64,000 bases of DNA from Coenobita brevimanus (taxonomy: Eukaryota > Arthropoda > Malacostraca > Decapoda > Coenobitidae), in the NCBI GenBank assembly GCA_032717465.1, contig CM064690.1:14907175-14971174 (forward strand), given 5' to 3'. The position numbers and the translations under genes are program-made. This document shows, piece by piece, positions 1 to 10,771 of the stretch. Numbering within the stretch: position 1 is the stretch's first letter; the number at the start of each line of letters is the position of its first letter. Under the pieces are notes generated by a model. That model ran no database searches and was not told where the DNA came from. It worked only from the letters and a program-made list of their open reading frames with translations.

Positions 1-384
1 TTGTCCCTGTCATCACCACATCTCTCTCCCCATCACTCTTCACCTCTTCTTGAGGACCTGGAATGATCAGTCAGGCCCTCCAGCTGACCCCTAGCCTCGT
101 GGGGGGGACCCTTGGCGATTACTCGGAATGGCATTGGACAAACTTCAAGTGTGTGTGTGTGTGTGTGTGTGTGTTTTTTAAGGCTTTGCAGTCAAGCCCA
201 TTCTCCCAAATGCCATTGAACCCATGTTATATTGACCATGTTATGTAATAATTTGTTAGGCAATAGGTCTTCTTGGCACAACCCTATTGCATAATGAAGC
301 TGCACTGTACGTGCTTCATTACCATCACAGAATCATTGCAGCATTTGTTTTTCTTTCCCTCCACACCATATTGTACATACTGTA
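1..384. other. Unassigned sequence
   Basis: No coding region or recognisable element is visible apart from a GT microsatellite at 149-174. Short open frames here are low-complexity or chance. Confidence 0.5.
149..174. repeat. (GT)n microsatellite
   Basis: Uninterrupted GT dinucleotide run of 13 units followed by a T run. Confidence 0.95.
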
Positions 385-548
385 AACTGACCATAATCCT
401 TCCTTTTTTACCTTGTCATACACTTTTTCCAGGTCCATTAGCACTATAAATACCTTACAGTCCTCACATTTTATTCTTCACTGTCTGTCTTACTGCAGTG
501 TTTGATCCAAACATCCCTTACAACTCCTAAAGGCACCCTGTTTGTCAA
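370..548 (-). pseudogene. Degraded RTE-like reverse transcriptase fragment
   Basis: The minus strand encodes pieces that align by eye with the RTE-A reverse transcriptase seen elsewhere in the window. QGAFRSCKGCLDQT corresponds to QGGFRKGKGCVDQI, and after a broken stretch VLMDLEKVYDKV corresponds to FMDLEKTYDRI, which is RT motif A with its catalytic Asp. In-frame stops separate the two pieces. It is a short dead LINE relic, more diverged than the other RTE-A copies, and no 3' tail is recognisable. It could instead belong to the RTE-F lineage. Confidence 0.6.
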
Positions 549-564
549 TCACCAGAAATTTTGA

Positions 565-1620
565 CAGTAATCCCCTGGTTATCTGACAAATGTCATCATC
601 TGAAAAAGCAGATAATCTGAATTAAAGCAATATCCATTTTGTACGGCATTAAACAACATATAGGGAAGCTGAATTTTTCAAATTTCTTGCTGATCTCTGC
701 AACCCATACACTACCGACCATGCTCACCAAAACAAAGCAAAGCTTGTCTGCTTCGCCTCAGCCACACATAGTAAGCCGTCTGGTGTAGGTGCATGTTAAG
801 TTTGTCATGGAGCTTCTGCCCTTTGCTGTCACAGCAGAGTTTTTGCCAGGGCATATGTTGCTTGGCCTTTTGCTTGCATGTGTGTGCCTGGCTCCCTCCA
901 CCTGCCAAGCACATGAGGAACATCCAGTCCCTCGAGAAGAAGTAGGAGATAAGCTGACGATTTGCATGGTAATGCACTGTGGTGTCTCATCTACACCACG
1001 AACCACAGGAAATATCAACAATATCTTTTGCAGTAGTACAGTGCAGTGAGTATGCATTTTTACAGTATCTGCATATTTTACCGTAACATACAGTACTGCA
1101 TGGCTTTCTTTATTGCATTACTGCATGTCTATTCTTTTCAGCATGAATTGCTGTGTGTACAAAGACAAAAGTATTGTGAAATTTGGTTAAAATATCTACT
1201 GTTTTGGTGTGGTCTGCTTTGTGTCGAACGGACGGTTGATAGCATTGACTTGCCATTTGCTCTAGGTGACTGGCCTGTGGATGCCAGCAAATATTTTGTA
1301 ACTAAGTGAAACTAATCTGCATATTAAGTTTTCCAACTGTGGTTTTTAATTAGTACACTGTATATGAAGTGTATCTCATCTTTTTTATTACCATGTCTGC
1401 AGTGTTTGTTATGAAGCTTTTTCATTACTTGAGTAGCGTATGATGGGATTTTGCCACACAGGTTCTCACATCAACAAAGAAAAATCACTGTAATTTAACA
1501 TGTACTCAGTGTGGAGAAGCTGTTAACAGTGGTGGCTTTGGTGGCAGGCAGTCTCACAAGTCCCTCATTAGCTAATCAAGTATTTGGAAGTCAGTTCTCC
1601 ATTTTTATGAGCTGTAAATT
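565..1620. repeat. Tigger/pogo-like terminal sequence, rest unassigned
   Basis: The segment opens with CAGTAATCCCCTGGTTATC, which resembles the ends of the Tigger-like repeats at 1918, 12920, 20168 and 62827. I cannot find a matching right end. The rest is AT-rich and has no gene I recognise. An 86-codon open frame at 789-1049 has a hydrophobic start but no homology I know, and I treat it as chance. Confidence 0.35.
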
Positions 1621-1621
1621 A

Positions 1622-1722
1622 CAGAGTTGTGGAGTCAGAGTCTGAGTCGTGGAGCCATCTGTTTTTGGTTGGAGTCGGAGTCGGTAAAATTCCCACGACT
1701 CTGACTCCGAGCTCTTTGATTC
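1622..1722. repeat. GGAGTC-rich inverted repeat
   Basis: Repeated GAGTC/GACTC pentamers occur in both orientations around a short AAAATTCC spacer, so the strand can fold into a hairpin. Similar GGAGTCGGAGTC sequences are dispersed repeats in many invertebrate genomes. No coding content. Confidence 0.6.
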
Positions 1723-1917
1723 CGCAATGGTATCAATCATATCTTTTCAGTACTTTATTTGGTTTATATTACAACCATGTATGACGATTTGTTTGTTATT
1801 ATACGAGCACTCTACATAGAGAATTTAAAAAAAGATTTAAGAATTGTGTCCATCAAAATTCATGAATATTATTCATTTACCTGCATCATGTCCATGTGCT
1901 GTATTATTAGTACAGTA

Positions 1918-2431
1918 CTGTAATCCCTCGATTAACCAACTTAATAGAGCCAAAGGCATATCCAGATATGGGCAGTGTCCTGATATGGAGCAATATCCTC
2001 TACTGTACCCATGCCCCGCCTATATGTACGGTACCCCTCCTAGTTTTGGCAATGTTCTACAGTCATTTGGGTGTTTTTAGACATCAAAACACTCATTGGA
2101 ATATGCGGTATACTAAACTAAGAAAACAATGCATAAACAACAACAACAACAAATATGCACAACCCTCCCAGTATGAACAGTACCCCCTCCTGATTTTGGC
2201 AGTGTTCTGTGGTCTTTTGGCTCATTTTAGACATCAAAACACATATTGGAATATACAATATAATCCTAAACACTAGGAATAGAATGCATTAGAAAATGTA
2301 TATACATGTATATCAGTATGGACAGTATGTCTCCTAATTTTGGCAGCGTTTTGTAGTCTTTTGGCTCATTGTAGACATCAAAACACACATTGAAATATGC
2401 AAAATAATCCTAAACACTAAGAAAACAATGC

Positions 2432-2471
<40 letters not shown>

Positions 2472-3510
2472 ATACCCCTCCTAGTGTTGGCAGTGTTCCG
2501 TGGTCTTTCGGCTATATTTTGACATCAAAACACACATTGCAATGTGCAGTATAATCCCAAACAGTAAGAAAATACTGAAAAAAAACCACACACACACAAA
2601 ATCCGCACATATATGCACAGTAGCCCTCCTAATTTTGGCAGTGTTCTCCAGTCTTTCTGCCATATTTAGACATCAGAACACACATAGGAATATCCAAAAT
2701 AATGCCTATAATATACAGTCCAGTACCCCTCATAATTGTGGCAGTCTTCTTCAGTCTTCCAGCTATGCAGACATCAAAAGACATATGAGAATATCCAGTG
2801 TAATGCTAGACACTAAGAAAGCAATGCATTAAAAAAAAAAAAAAAAAAAAAAGTTTGAAGACTCTTGCAAAAACAGTTTAGCTTCCATGGCACACACACA
2901 AAAAATCCATAGACAATTATGCCCTAGAAATTGGTTACATTGGTATAAATTATATACTGTCAACTTTGCTGGTGTTTATACTACAAGATAAGCTAATAAA
3001 GTCACTCTGCTGATGAGTAAAAATACAGAAATGCAGTGAGAATAATGTTCAAGAGTAAAAAATACCTTCACATAACTTCCAGCATCCTAGTGCACAATTT
3101 TGCTTGCACCATGCAAGAGCTAGGCGTATGTCTAGATACAGAAGTTCATGAGCTTTCTCGTGGTGTTTTTGAAATCACGATACAACCAATAGTACAGTAT
3201 TCATATAAATTGCCAAAAACTTTAAAACTCACTGGTGGATGGTAGTTGGTACAATGGTGGGGTAGGACTGAAGAGCAGTGAGGGGAGGGATATAAGCCTG
3301 GGCCCTGTCAGTGGGGAGCATGAAAGAGGTTAAGAGGTTGGAGGAGGGACAAAGGGGGGGGGGGAGAAGTGAGGCTGGCCAGAGGACTTTGACCAGTCGG
3401 TGAGGAGGCGGACAGGCGTTTTCAGTCAGCATGTGGGTCGCGGTCAATATTACTCACGTGCTGGCAGTACGTTACGAGTGATCCTGGCGGCCAGACGCAC
3501 ACTGGTGGAC
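1918..3510 (+). mobile_element. Tigger-like non-autonomous repeat T1, copy a
   Basis: It starts after a TA with CTGTAATCCCTCGATTAACC, a Tigger/pogo-like terminus, followed by a segment about TTAATAGAGCCAAAGGC. The same order of blocks recurs at 62827-64000: terminus, ~150 bp minisatellite units, an AGAAATTGGTTA block near 2930, an ACAACCAATAGTA block near 3185 and a G-rich block near 3300. The two are therefore copies of one family. No transposase is encoded. The right boundary is uncertain because the sequence grades into unassigned DNA before RTE-A1. Confidence 0.6.
2034..2830 (+). repeat. Minisatellite of about 150 bp units inside T1
   Basis: Units starting CCCTCCTAATTTTGGCAGTG and continuing with GACATCAAAACACACAT recur near 2034, 2184, 2330, 2476, 2625 and 2729, with spacing about 146-150 bp (last about 104). 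Poly(A) stretches interrupt at 2435-2465 and 2830-2853. Two further units lie in the second T1 copy near 62970 and 63130. Confidence 0.8.
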
Positions 3511-3792
3511 GCGGGTTCGCCTCCTGCCAGAGTTGTAAGAGCTTTGGGAAGCGTTCACCGAGCCATTTACTGGTTTGGTGGATATAAGAGGTGCTGTGGT
3601 TGAACCAGTGTCACATATAGTATGCTTGCACCCAATCGGCTTAAGCGGGCAGATTACACTTGGTTCACACACTACACACACGTCCAAAGCCACTACAACA
3701 GTACACCCACACTCACAAGCACTTCTGACCCTACATACAGTCTCTACCAGACAGCCTAAGCAATTGGGTAGAGATACATTGGCTGTATCATA
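3511..3792. other. Unassigned sequence between T1a and RTE-A1
   Basis: GC-richer than its surroundings, with many CACAC trimers around 3660-3730. No coding region or known repeat recognised. It may be the end of T1a or a longer RTE-A leader. Confidence 0.3.
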
Positions 3793-6700
3793 CCTGCCCT
3801 CCCCCTGGGGGTAGGGGGGTTTCAAGAATACTCCCCCAGTATCCCTGCTTGTCGTACGAGGCGACTAAAAGGGTTGATGGTGGGTTAGTGCCCCACCCCG
3901 TAAAAAGAACTAACTAAAAAAGCGAATAAAGCGCCTCGGACCCGGACGGACCATACGTTGACGACTAAGGGACGGACAAAGGACATTCTTAGGGTGGGAA
4001 CGTGGATTGTGAGAGGAGTGAATGATGAAGTGAAAGAGAGAGAGAGATTGTTCAGGTGCTTGAGGATGCAAAAGTGGATATATGTGGATTGACTGAAACT
4101 AAATGGAAAGGTGAAAGGGTGAGAGAATGGGAATATGGTGTAGGTATATGTGCGGGAGTCAGTGAGAATGAGAGGGCAAGAGAGGGAGTATGTCTGATGA
4201 TAAGCAAGAAGTGGAAGGAGAATATAAGAGAGTATGGAACAGTGGGTGCAAGGATTGTATGGGTGAGGATGAAAGTAGGTATACAAGCATGGGCGATTGT
4301 ATGTGTGTATGCTCCAACAGAGGACCGAGTGGCAAGAGTGAAAGATGAGTTTTGGGCGAGAGTAGAAGCATGTATGGACAAGTTTGAGAGGAGCGAGAGA
4401 GTGCTGTTGATTGGAGACATGAATGGCAAAGTTGGGAATGTACGAGTGGATGGAGTGGTTGGTCAGTGGGGTGTGCCAGCTGAAGTAGATGGGAATGGTA
4501 GTGCTTTGGTGGACATCTGTGCTTGTAAGGGGTTGGCAATAGCCAACACCTACTTTCGTCATAAGATGATCCACCGGTATACATGGAGAGTAATGAGGAG
4601 GATGGATGGTGAACTTGTTGAACGAAAGGCAATGATAGACTACATGTGTGTGGATGAGCGAATGAGAAGACAAGTGTTGGATGCAAGAGTGTGGAGAGGG
4701 TGGGGGAATGGTGTCTCGGACCATCACTTAGTGAAAGTGGTTGAGGAGACGAAGGGGAAGACAGGAGGAAGCAGCTCCTGTGAGAAGAGTGGAGAAATTG
4801 CAAGATAGTGAGAAAATGACAGAGTATAAGAGCATAGTGGAAGAAAGATTGGGAAGGTATGAGCTAGAGCAGATGGAAGGGGTGGAAGACGTATGTAAGA
4901 TATTCACGGAAGAGATAGGCGCAGCGTGTGAGGCGGTTTGTGGAGTGAGGAGGAGATGCAAGGGTGTGCAAGGGACAGCATGGTGGAATGGTGAGGTGAA
5001 ACGAGCTGTGGAACAAAAGAAGAAGGCATATGGTGAATGGTTGGCGAGTAGAGGTAGGGGAGAAGATGAGAGAGAGAAGAGAGAGGTATATGTGAGCAGG
5101 AGAAGGGAGGTGAAGAGACTGGTGAAGGAGAGTAAGAAGAAAGTGGATGAAGAGTTTGGGAGGAATCTGAGTGTGAAAAGGAGGGAGAGTAAGAAATTGT
5201 TTTGGAAGGAGGTAAAGAAAGTAAGGCAGTGTGAAAGGGGAAATAGTAGGGGAGTGAAAGATAGGAATAATAGATTGTTGGTGGAGAAGAGAGAGAAATT
5301 GAGGAGATGGAAGGAGCACTTTGAGGATTTGTTGAATGTAGAGAGTGAGAGCAGTGTGAGTATAAGTGGTTGGGGAATGGCTGGGAGAAGAAGAGATGAG
5401 AGGAGGGAGGAAGAGATCAGTAGGTCGGAAGTAGTGGAAGCGATGAAGAAGATTAAGCTGGGAAAGGCCCCAGGAATTGATGGAGTGTGTGGTGAAATGC
5501 TGAGGTATGGGGGTGAGATTGTTGTGGAGTGGATATGGAAGTTGTGTAGATTGGCTTGGGAAGAGGGAAGGGTTCCAGAGGACTGGAAATCAGGTATAAT
5601 TGTTCCTCTGTACAAAGGAAAAAGGGAGAGAGAAGTATGTGGTAACCATAGGGGTATTTGCCTTCTTAGTGTGACTGGTAAAATATATGGTAGAATACTC
5701 ATTGATAGGGTTAGGCATATGACAGAGGAGCTAGTTGGAGAAGAACAAGGGGGATTTAGGAAGGGAAAAGGGTGTGTAGATCAGATATTTGTTCTAAGAT
5801 GTTTAGTGGAGAAGTATCTAGAGAAGGGAAGGAAAGTGTTTGCTGTCTTCATGGACTTGGAGAAAACTTATGACAGAATAGATAGGCAAGGTACGTGGAA
5901 GGTATTAAGAATATATGGAGTGGAGGGGAAATTGTTGAGTGCTGTGAAGAGTATGTATGAAGGAGCTAGGGCTATGGTGCGAGTGGATGGTGAGCTGAGT
6001 GAGTTCTTTGATCTCAATGTGGGACTGAAACAGGGGTGTGTGATGTCTCCATGGCTGTTTAATATATATATGGATGGGGTTGTAAAGGAGATGCAAGGTA
6101 GGGTAGTGGATATGGGGCTGGCCCTAATGAATGAGGGTGAGATTTGGAAACTTCTGGTATTGCTGTTTGCTGATGATATAGTATTGTTGAGTGAAGATGA
6201 ATGGGAGTTGCAAGGATTGGTGAATGAATCTGGGACAGTGTGTAGGAGGAGGAAGCTGAAAGTTAATGTAAACAAAAGTAAAGTTATGGTGTTTGAGAGG
6301 AATGAAGTCACAGAGTGTGCAGTGAGGTTGGATGGTGAGGATATGGAGAATGTGAGTGCATTCAAGTACTTGGGTAGTGTGAAGTGTGATGAGTAAGGAT
6401 GGAACTTTGGGGGATGAAGTACGTGAAAGGGTACAGCAGGGAAGAAAGGTTGTTGGTACACTGAAAGCAGTGATGAGAAATAGGGAGGTGAGTATGGAAG
6501 TTAAGAAGTCGCTGCATGATGATATTGTGATCCCTACCCTGACGTATGGAAGCGAGGCGTGGACCTTGCAAGAGGGGAACAAGTCAAGAGTGAGAGCAGT
6601 GGAAATGAGTTACTTGAGAGGAGCATGTGGAGTGACGTGGAGGGACAGGTTGACGAATGAAGAAGTGAAGGAACGTTGTGGGGTAGATGTGGATGTGGTT

Positions 6701-6978
6701 GAAAAGATTAGGAGAAATACACTGAGGTGGTTTGGACATGTGGAGAGAATGGAGACTGAAAGACTGACTAAGAGGGTGTATGTAGGTGAGGTGGAGGGAG
6801 GGAGAGGGAGGGGTAGACTGAGGATGAGGTGGAGGGATGGAGCTGAGAGGTATATGAGGGAGGGAGGGGGGTTAGTTGGGGCGAGGGTAGTCAAATGGTG
6901 GGTGACAGAGTGACTTGGAGGCGTTTTGTTTTCGGCCACCCTTTGCAGGATTAGGGCGTCGGGCTATAGATAGATAGA
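3793..6978 (+). mobile_element. RTE-A1, near full-length RTE-like LINE
   Basis: About 3.2 kb: a GC-rich leader with the near-palindrome TGTCGTACGAGGCGAC, an endonuclease-RT coding region, almost no 3' UTR, and a TAGATAGATAGA tail. Length, single EN-RT protein, lack of RNase H and a short-repeat 3' end match the RTE clade. It is the most complete 5' copy of the family here. The exact 5' end is inferred from where the leader begins. Its 3' end reads AGGGCGTCGGGCTATAGATA, as in RTE-A6, which defines a subfamily distinct from copies ending GGCGTCTGGCAATAGATA. Confidence 0.8.
3985..6913 (+). pseudogene. RTE-A1 endonuclease-reverse transcriptase, frameshifted
   Basis: It would encode the protein for target-primed reverse transcription. 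The apurinic-like endonuclease (about 3985-4735) shows GTWIVRGVND, LTETKW, a GDMNGK box and SDHHLV. The RT (4741-6396) shows GKAPGIDG, HRGICLLS, EEQGGFRKGKG, motif A FMDLEKTYD, the GLKQGCVMSPWLFN box and motif C FADDIVLL. The C-terminal part (6386-6913) shows LTYGSEAW and WFGHVERM. Against RTE-A6 there is a 2-nt gain in the GA run near 4045, an about 23-nt loss near 4735 and a frame change near 6380. The reading frame is therefore broken at least three times and the copy is non-autonomous. I could not place an ATG; in both A1 and A6 the frame is open upstream of GTW. Confidence 0.8.
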
Positions 6979-7089
6979 CCTGCGTGTGAACAGAGTGACC
7001 AGCAAGCCACCCAATGGACTTTTTTTTTTTTAACTTTTTAGGCCAGCCGGCTGCTGATGCCGGAAATTTTATATCTGGTTACTTACTAT
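6979..7089. other. Short spacer with T run
   Basis: Spacer between the tails of RTE-A1 and the inverted RTE-B1a fragment, with a poly(T) run near 7021. Nothing else seen. Confidence 0.4.
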
Positions 7090-8069
7090 TTTTTTGTTTT
7101 TGAAGGCTCCAACATGATTGCATGCGTCGGCCTTGGTCACCTAATGGCGGCTGTCCATGCTGTACGATCCCTGGCAGCCTCCCTCAGTCCCATAACCCTG
7201 AAGTCACACTTAATGACCTTGTCCCATGTCTTTTTCTGTCTACCCCTCACAACCCCACCCCCAATATTAATGCTTCTCACTTTCTGCATCCAATTATCAT
7301 CCCCCATCCTCTCCACATGCCCAAACCACCTCAATCTGCCTCTCCTCATCACAACACCAATACACTCAAGTTCCATCCTACCTCTCAACTCTTCCATTGT
7401 GAACCTAGCCCCCCCAGGCCTTGCAGGCAGGGATGCACTGCATTTTCACCTAATCATTGTCATTTCTGTACGTTTGAGCCTGCGAATATCCTCTTTCTTT
7501 ACTGCCCAGGTCTCAGTACCATACAGCATTACACTCCTAACTTGTGCTGCATACAAAGATCCCGTAGCACATAAGGAGAGCCAACTCAGTGTCATGAGAG
7601 GCAACAGTTCCCTGAACTTCTTCCAACCACTTCTCACCCTAGCCACAGAGGTAGCTCAAGGCCCACCTCCAGCACATAACTTGTCTCCCAAATAACAAAG
7701 GACTTACACACACTAAAGAGACTCACCAACAAGATCAATCTTTTCATGGCTGACAATCTCCACCTGCTCTCCCCGACACACCGCACACATTAAATCAGCA
7801 TTATCTCGCAGTCTGCCTCTAACACCACTACATCTGTTATGCATCCACTTATCGCAAACACTGCATAAGATGGAATTACTTCCCATGCCCTTGTGGCAAA
7901 TTGCATGTGGACACTCTGTCTCTTAATTGACACCATCCCCAGATATCATCACATTTGTTTTAGCTGCATTTACTCTTAAGCCCTTGTACCCCATTCCAAC
8001 ACCGCATCCTAAGTCTTTCCTCCAACTCTCATTCATTCTCTTCAATCAACACCACATCATCAGCATACA
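7090..8069 (-). mobile_element. RTE-B1a, 5'-truncated LINE fragment
   Basis: Minus-strand 3' part of the RTE-B family: the complement of a Y(A)DD-containing region near 8060, then the PHD-like finger region (about 7740-7920), then the C-terminal part with WFGHVERMGDD and WDKVIKCD at 7137-7397. Several frameshifts and stops make it dead. It is joined head-to-head at about 8069/8070 to a second RTE-B fragment on the other strand. Its 3' end (near 7090) has the family's GAAGGCTCCAACATG block. Confidence 0.75.
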
Positions 8070-9546
8070 TGTGTACAAGGGGAAGAATGATGCCCTGGAA
8101 AGAGGAAATTATAGAGGTATAAAGCTATTAGATTAGATAATGAAAGTAATGGAAAGAGTTCTAGATGATGTGATTAGAGAAAGAGTCCATATTGATGAGA
8201 TGCAGTTTGGGATTATGCCAGGCAATGGGACCACTGATGCCATATTCATTGTTTGACAGCTTCGGGAAAAATATATATGAGAGAAAAGGGAACTGTACTT
8301 GTTTTTAATGATTTGGAGAAGACCTTTGACAGAGTCCCAAGAGAGGTGGTAAACTGGGCAATGAGAAAGCTTGGGACCGAGGAGCAGCTGGTTGGGGTGG
8401 TTATGGCCATGTATGTGGGTGCTCGCACCCAGGTGAGAGTGAATGCAGATACGAGTGATGAGCTTTCCATGAATGTTGGTGTGCATCAGGAGTCAGTTTT
8501 GAGTCCCTTGTTTATCATGGTACTTCAAGGCCTCTCACGTGACTTCAGAAATGGACTCTCGTGGGAGATGTTGTATGCTGATGATTTGGTGTTGATTGCA
8601 GAGAATGAAAGGGAGGCGGAGGAATGATTTAGGAAGTGGAGAGATGGTAAGGGACACAAGGGCTTAGGAGTAAATGCCAACAAAACAAAAGTGATGATAT
8701 CTATTGTTGGTGGAAGTACTGTCAAAGAAGAGGGAGAGTGGCCATGTCTAATTTGCCATAAGGGCATGGTAAGTAATTCCATCTTGTGCAGTATTTGTGA
8801 TAAGTGGATGCATAAGAGATATAGTGGTATTATAGGTAGACTGCGAGATAATGCTGATTTTATGTATGTGGTGTGTTGGGGAGAGCAGGTGGAGATTGTC
8901 CGCCGTGAAAGGATTGAAATTGCTGGTGAGTCTCTTGAGTGTGTGTAAGAGCTTTGTTGTTTGAGAGATATGTTATGTTTTGGAGGTGGGGCTGGGGTGA
9001 GGAGTGGTTGGCAGAAGTTAAGGGAGCTGTTGCCTCTCATGACATCAAGAGGGCTCTCCCTACATGCTAAGGGATCTTTGTATGCAACATGTGTTAGGAA
9101 TGTAATGCTGTATGACAGTGAGACCTGGGCAATAAAGGAAGTGGATATTGACAGGTTCAGATGTGCTGAAATGACAACGATTAGGTGGATGTGCAGTGCG
9201 TCTCTAAGTGCAAGGCCTGGGGGGGCTAGGTTTACGATGGAAGAGTTGAGAGGTAGGATGGGACTGGAGTGTATTGGTGTTGTGATGAGGAGAGGTAGGT
9301 TGAGGTGGTTTGGGCATGTGGAGAGGATGGGGGATGAAAATTGTGTACAGAAAGTGGGAAACATTAATATTAAGGGTGGGGTTGTGAGGTGTAGACAAAA
9401 AAAAACTTGGGACGAGGTCATTAATTGTGACCTCATAGTTAACAGACTGAACAGGGAGGCTGCCAGAGATCGAGCAGCATGGAGAGCTGCCATTAAGTGA
9501 CCAATGCCGATGCATGCAAGCATGTTGGAGCCTTCAAAAACGAAAT
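8070..9546 (+). mobile_element. RTE-B1b, 5'-truncated LINE fragment
   Basis: Plus-strand copy starting within the RT at YKGKNDALERGNYRG. Then come IDEMQFG, a broken motif A (FNDLEKTFDRVP), VNVGVHQESVLSP, motif C YADDLVLIAEN at about 8573-8605, the PHD-like finger (CLICHKG ... CSICDKW, 8745-8890) and a C-terminal stretch LRWFGHVERM to WRAAIK at 8961-9500. Frameshifts and stops separate these blocks. The 3' end carries the same GGAGCCTTCAAAAACGAAA terminal block as the other RTE-B copies. Confidence 0.75.
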
Positions 9547-9663
9547 GAAGAAGTCCATTTAAATTTGGTTGACTTATATTTTGTGAGGTTTTTACAGTAC
9601 TAAATGGTGTCTGAAACTCAGAATCTACTGTATTTCTGACATTACCGTGTATGCTGAATTAAA
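9547..9663. other. Unassigned spacer
   Basis: AT-rich spacer between RTE-B1b and RTE-A2 with nothing recognisable. Confidence 0.4.
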
Positions 9664-10118
9664 TCTATCTAGCTACCTATCTGTTGCCAGATACCTCAGT
9701 CCTGTAAGGGGTGGCCACAAACAGATCACCAAATGTTGCCCAGTCCCCTGTCATTTCCCTGCCCTCCCCCCACCTCACACCCCCCTCTCTCATATACCTC
9801 TCTGCTTCATCCATCTATCTCATCCTTGGCCTCTTCCTCCGTCTCCCACCATCCACCTTACTTGCATACACTTTCCTCATTAATCTTTTGCTCCATCCTC
9901 TCCACGTGTCCAGACTGCCTTGATGTATTTCTCCTAATGCTTTCTGCCACATCCACATTCTCACCACAACACTCCTACACTTCCTCATTTGTCAGCCTAT
10001 CTCTCCATGTAACTCCACATGCACCTCTCAGGTGACTCATTTCCACCACACTCACTCTTGACCTGTGTCCTTCCAACAAGGTCCAAGCTTCACTTCAATA
10101 CGTTAGAGTTGGTATCAC
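9664..10118 (-). mobile_element. RTE-A2, 3' fragment
   Basis: Minus-strand 3' end of RTE-A. The (TAGA)n-like tail is complemented at 9664-9682. Upstream the strand encodes, in broken frames, the C-terminal region with FGHVERM-, TWRDRLTNE- and LTYGSEAW-like blocks. It is more diverged than the other fragments and truncated near the LTYG block. Confidence 0.75.
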
Positions 10119-10770
10119 AATTAAATATTATGATAAAGTGGAAGGATCCCTATTTTTAACACTCTCTGGACTATTGTGTTTACTTTTGTTGCTAAGTCGC
10201 ATACGGGATAATGTAAGACAGTAAACAGAACAGCCACGTCTAAACATCATAATCTCAGTTCAGTAGCACATCAATGATTTTGTTCAGGATAATGATGTGA
10301 TTTCTTTCTACTGTCACCATGTTAGAGTGAACATCTGCCTGTGTGCATATGTGTATATGTGCATGTATGTACTGTACCTGTGTTTGTCTAGTGAGGCAGC
10401 GGTGTTACCATTGCATAACAGTTGATATTTTTGCACTATTTTATGTTTTGTGAGTTTAATGAAAGTGTGTCTTTAGTAAAATATTAGTTAAATATGCAGT
10501 GTTAATTTTCAGTGTCCGGAAGCAAGCATAGATATGGCAATGAAACAGTAAGAAGGAGAGAAGATGATAGAAACAGCAGTCTACCCTGTTTCCATACAAC
10601 CTCCTTGAAGTTAATTTTATTTGTTAAATAAGTTAATCACTGTTCTTTTTGACCAATGGATAAGTGCCGTTGTTTTTCCTTTGTATCTTTTATGCTAATC
10701 ATAAGCATGATTGCTGACATTTGTACTGTACTGCAGAAGCTAAAGCATCAGTATTGTAGTTCATCATCTT
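10119..10770. repeat. Dispersed repeat pair, otherwise unassigned
   Basis: Sequence around 10360-10500 (GAGGCAGCGGTGTTACCAT, then a TTTTGTGAGTTTAATG-like block) resembles 61640-61750 (GAGGCACCAGTGTTACTAA). The two are diverged copies of an uncharacterised dispersed repeat. A TCATCG/ATC-rich run at 10772-10800 marks the tail of the next LINE. No gene seen. Confidence 0.45.
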
Positions 10771-10771
10771 T

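Noticed and set aside
789..1057. Possible small secreted protein on the plus strand
   Set aside because: The hydrophobic start is overlapped by open frames on the other strand, there is no splice or promoter context, and it lies in a probable Tigger-like repeat.
3836..3880. tRNA-like or attachment-site feature suggested by TGTCGTACGAGGCGAC
   Set aside because: It does not fold into a tRNA, no box A/B spacing is seen, and it is part of the RTE-A1 leader.
3885..5702. Long minus-strand open frames opposite RTE-A1, and similar ones opposite A4, A5, A6 and A9
   Set aside because: Ser/Pro/His-rich antisense shadows of the purine-rich RTE-A coding strand; the same shadows recur at every copy.
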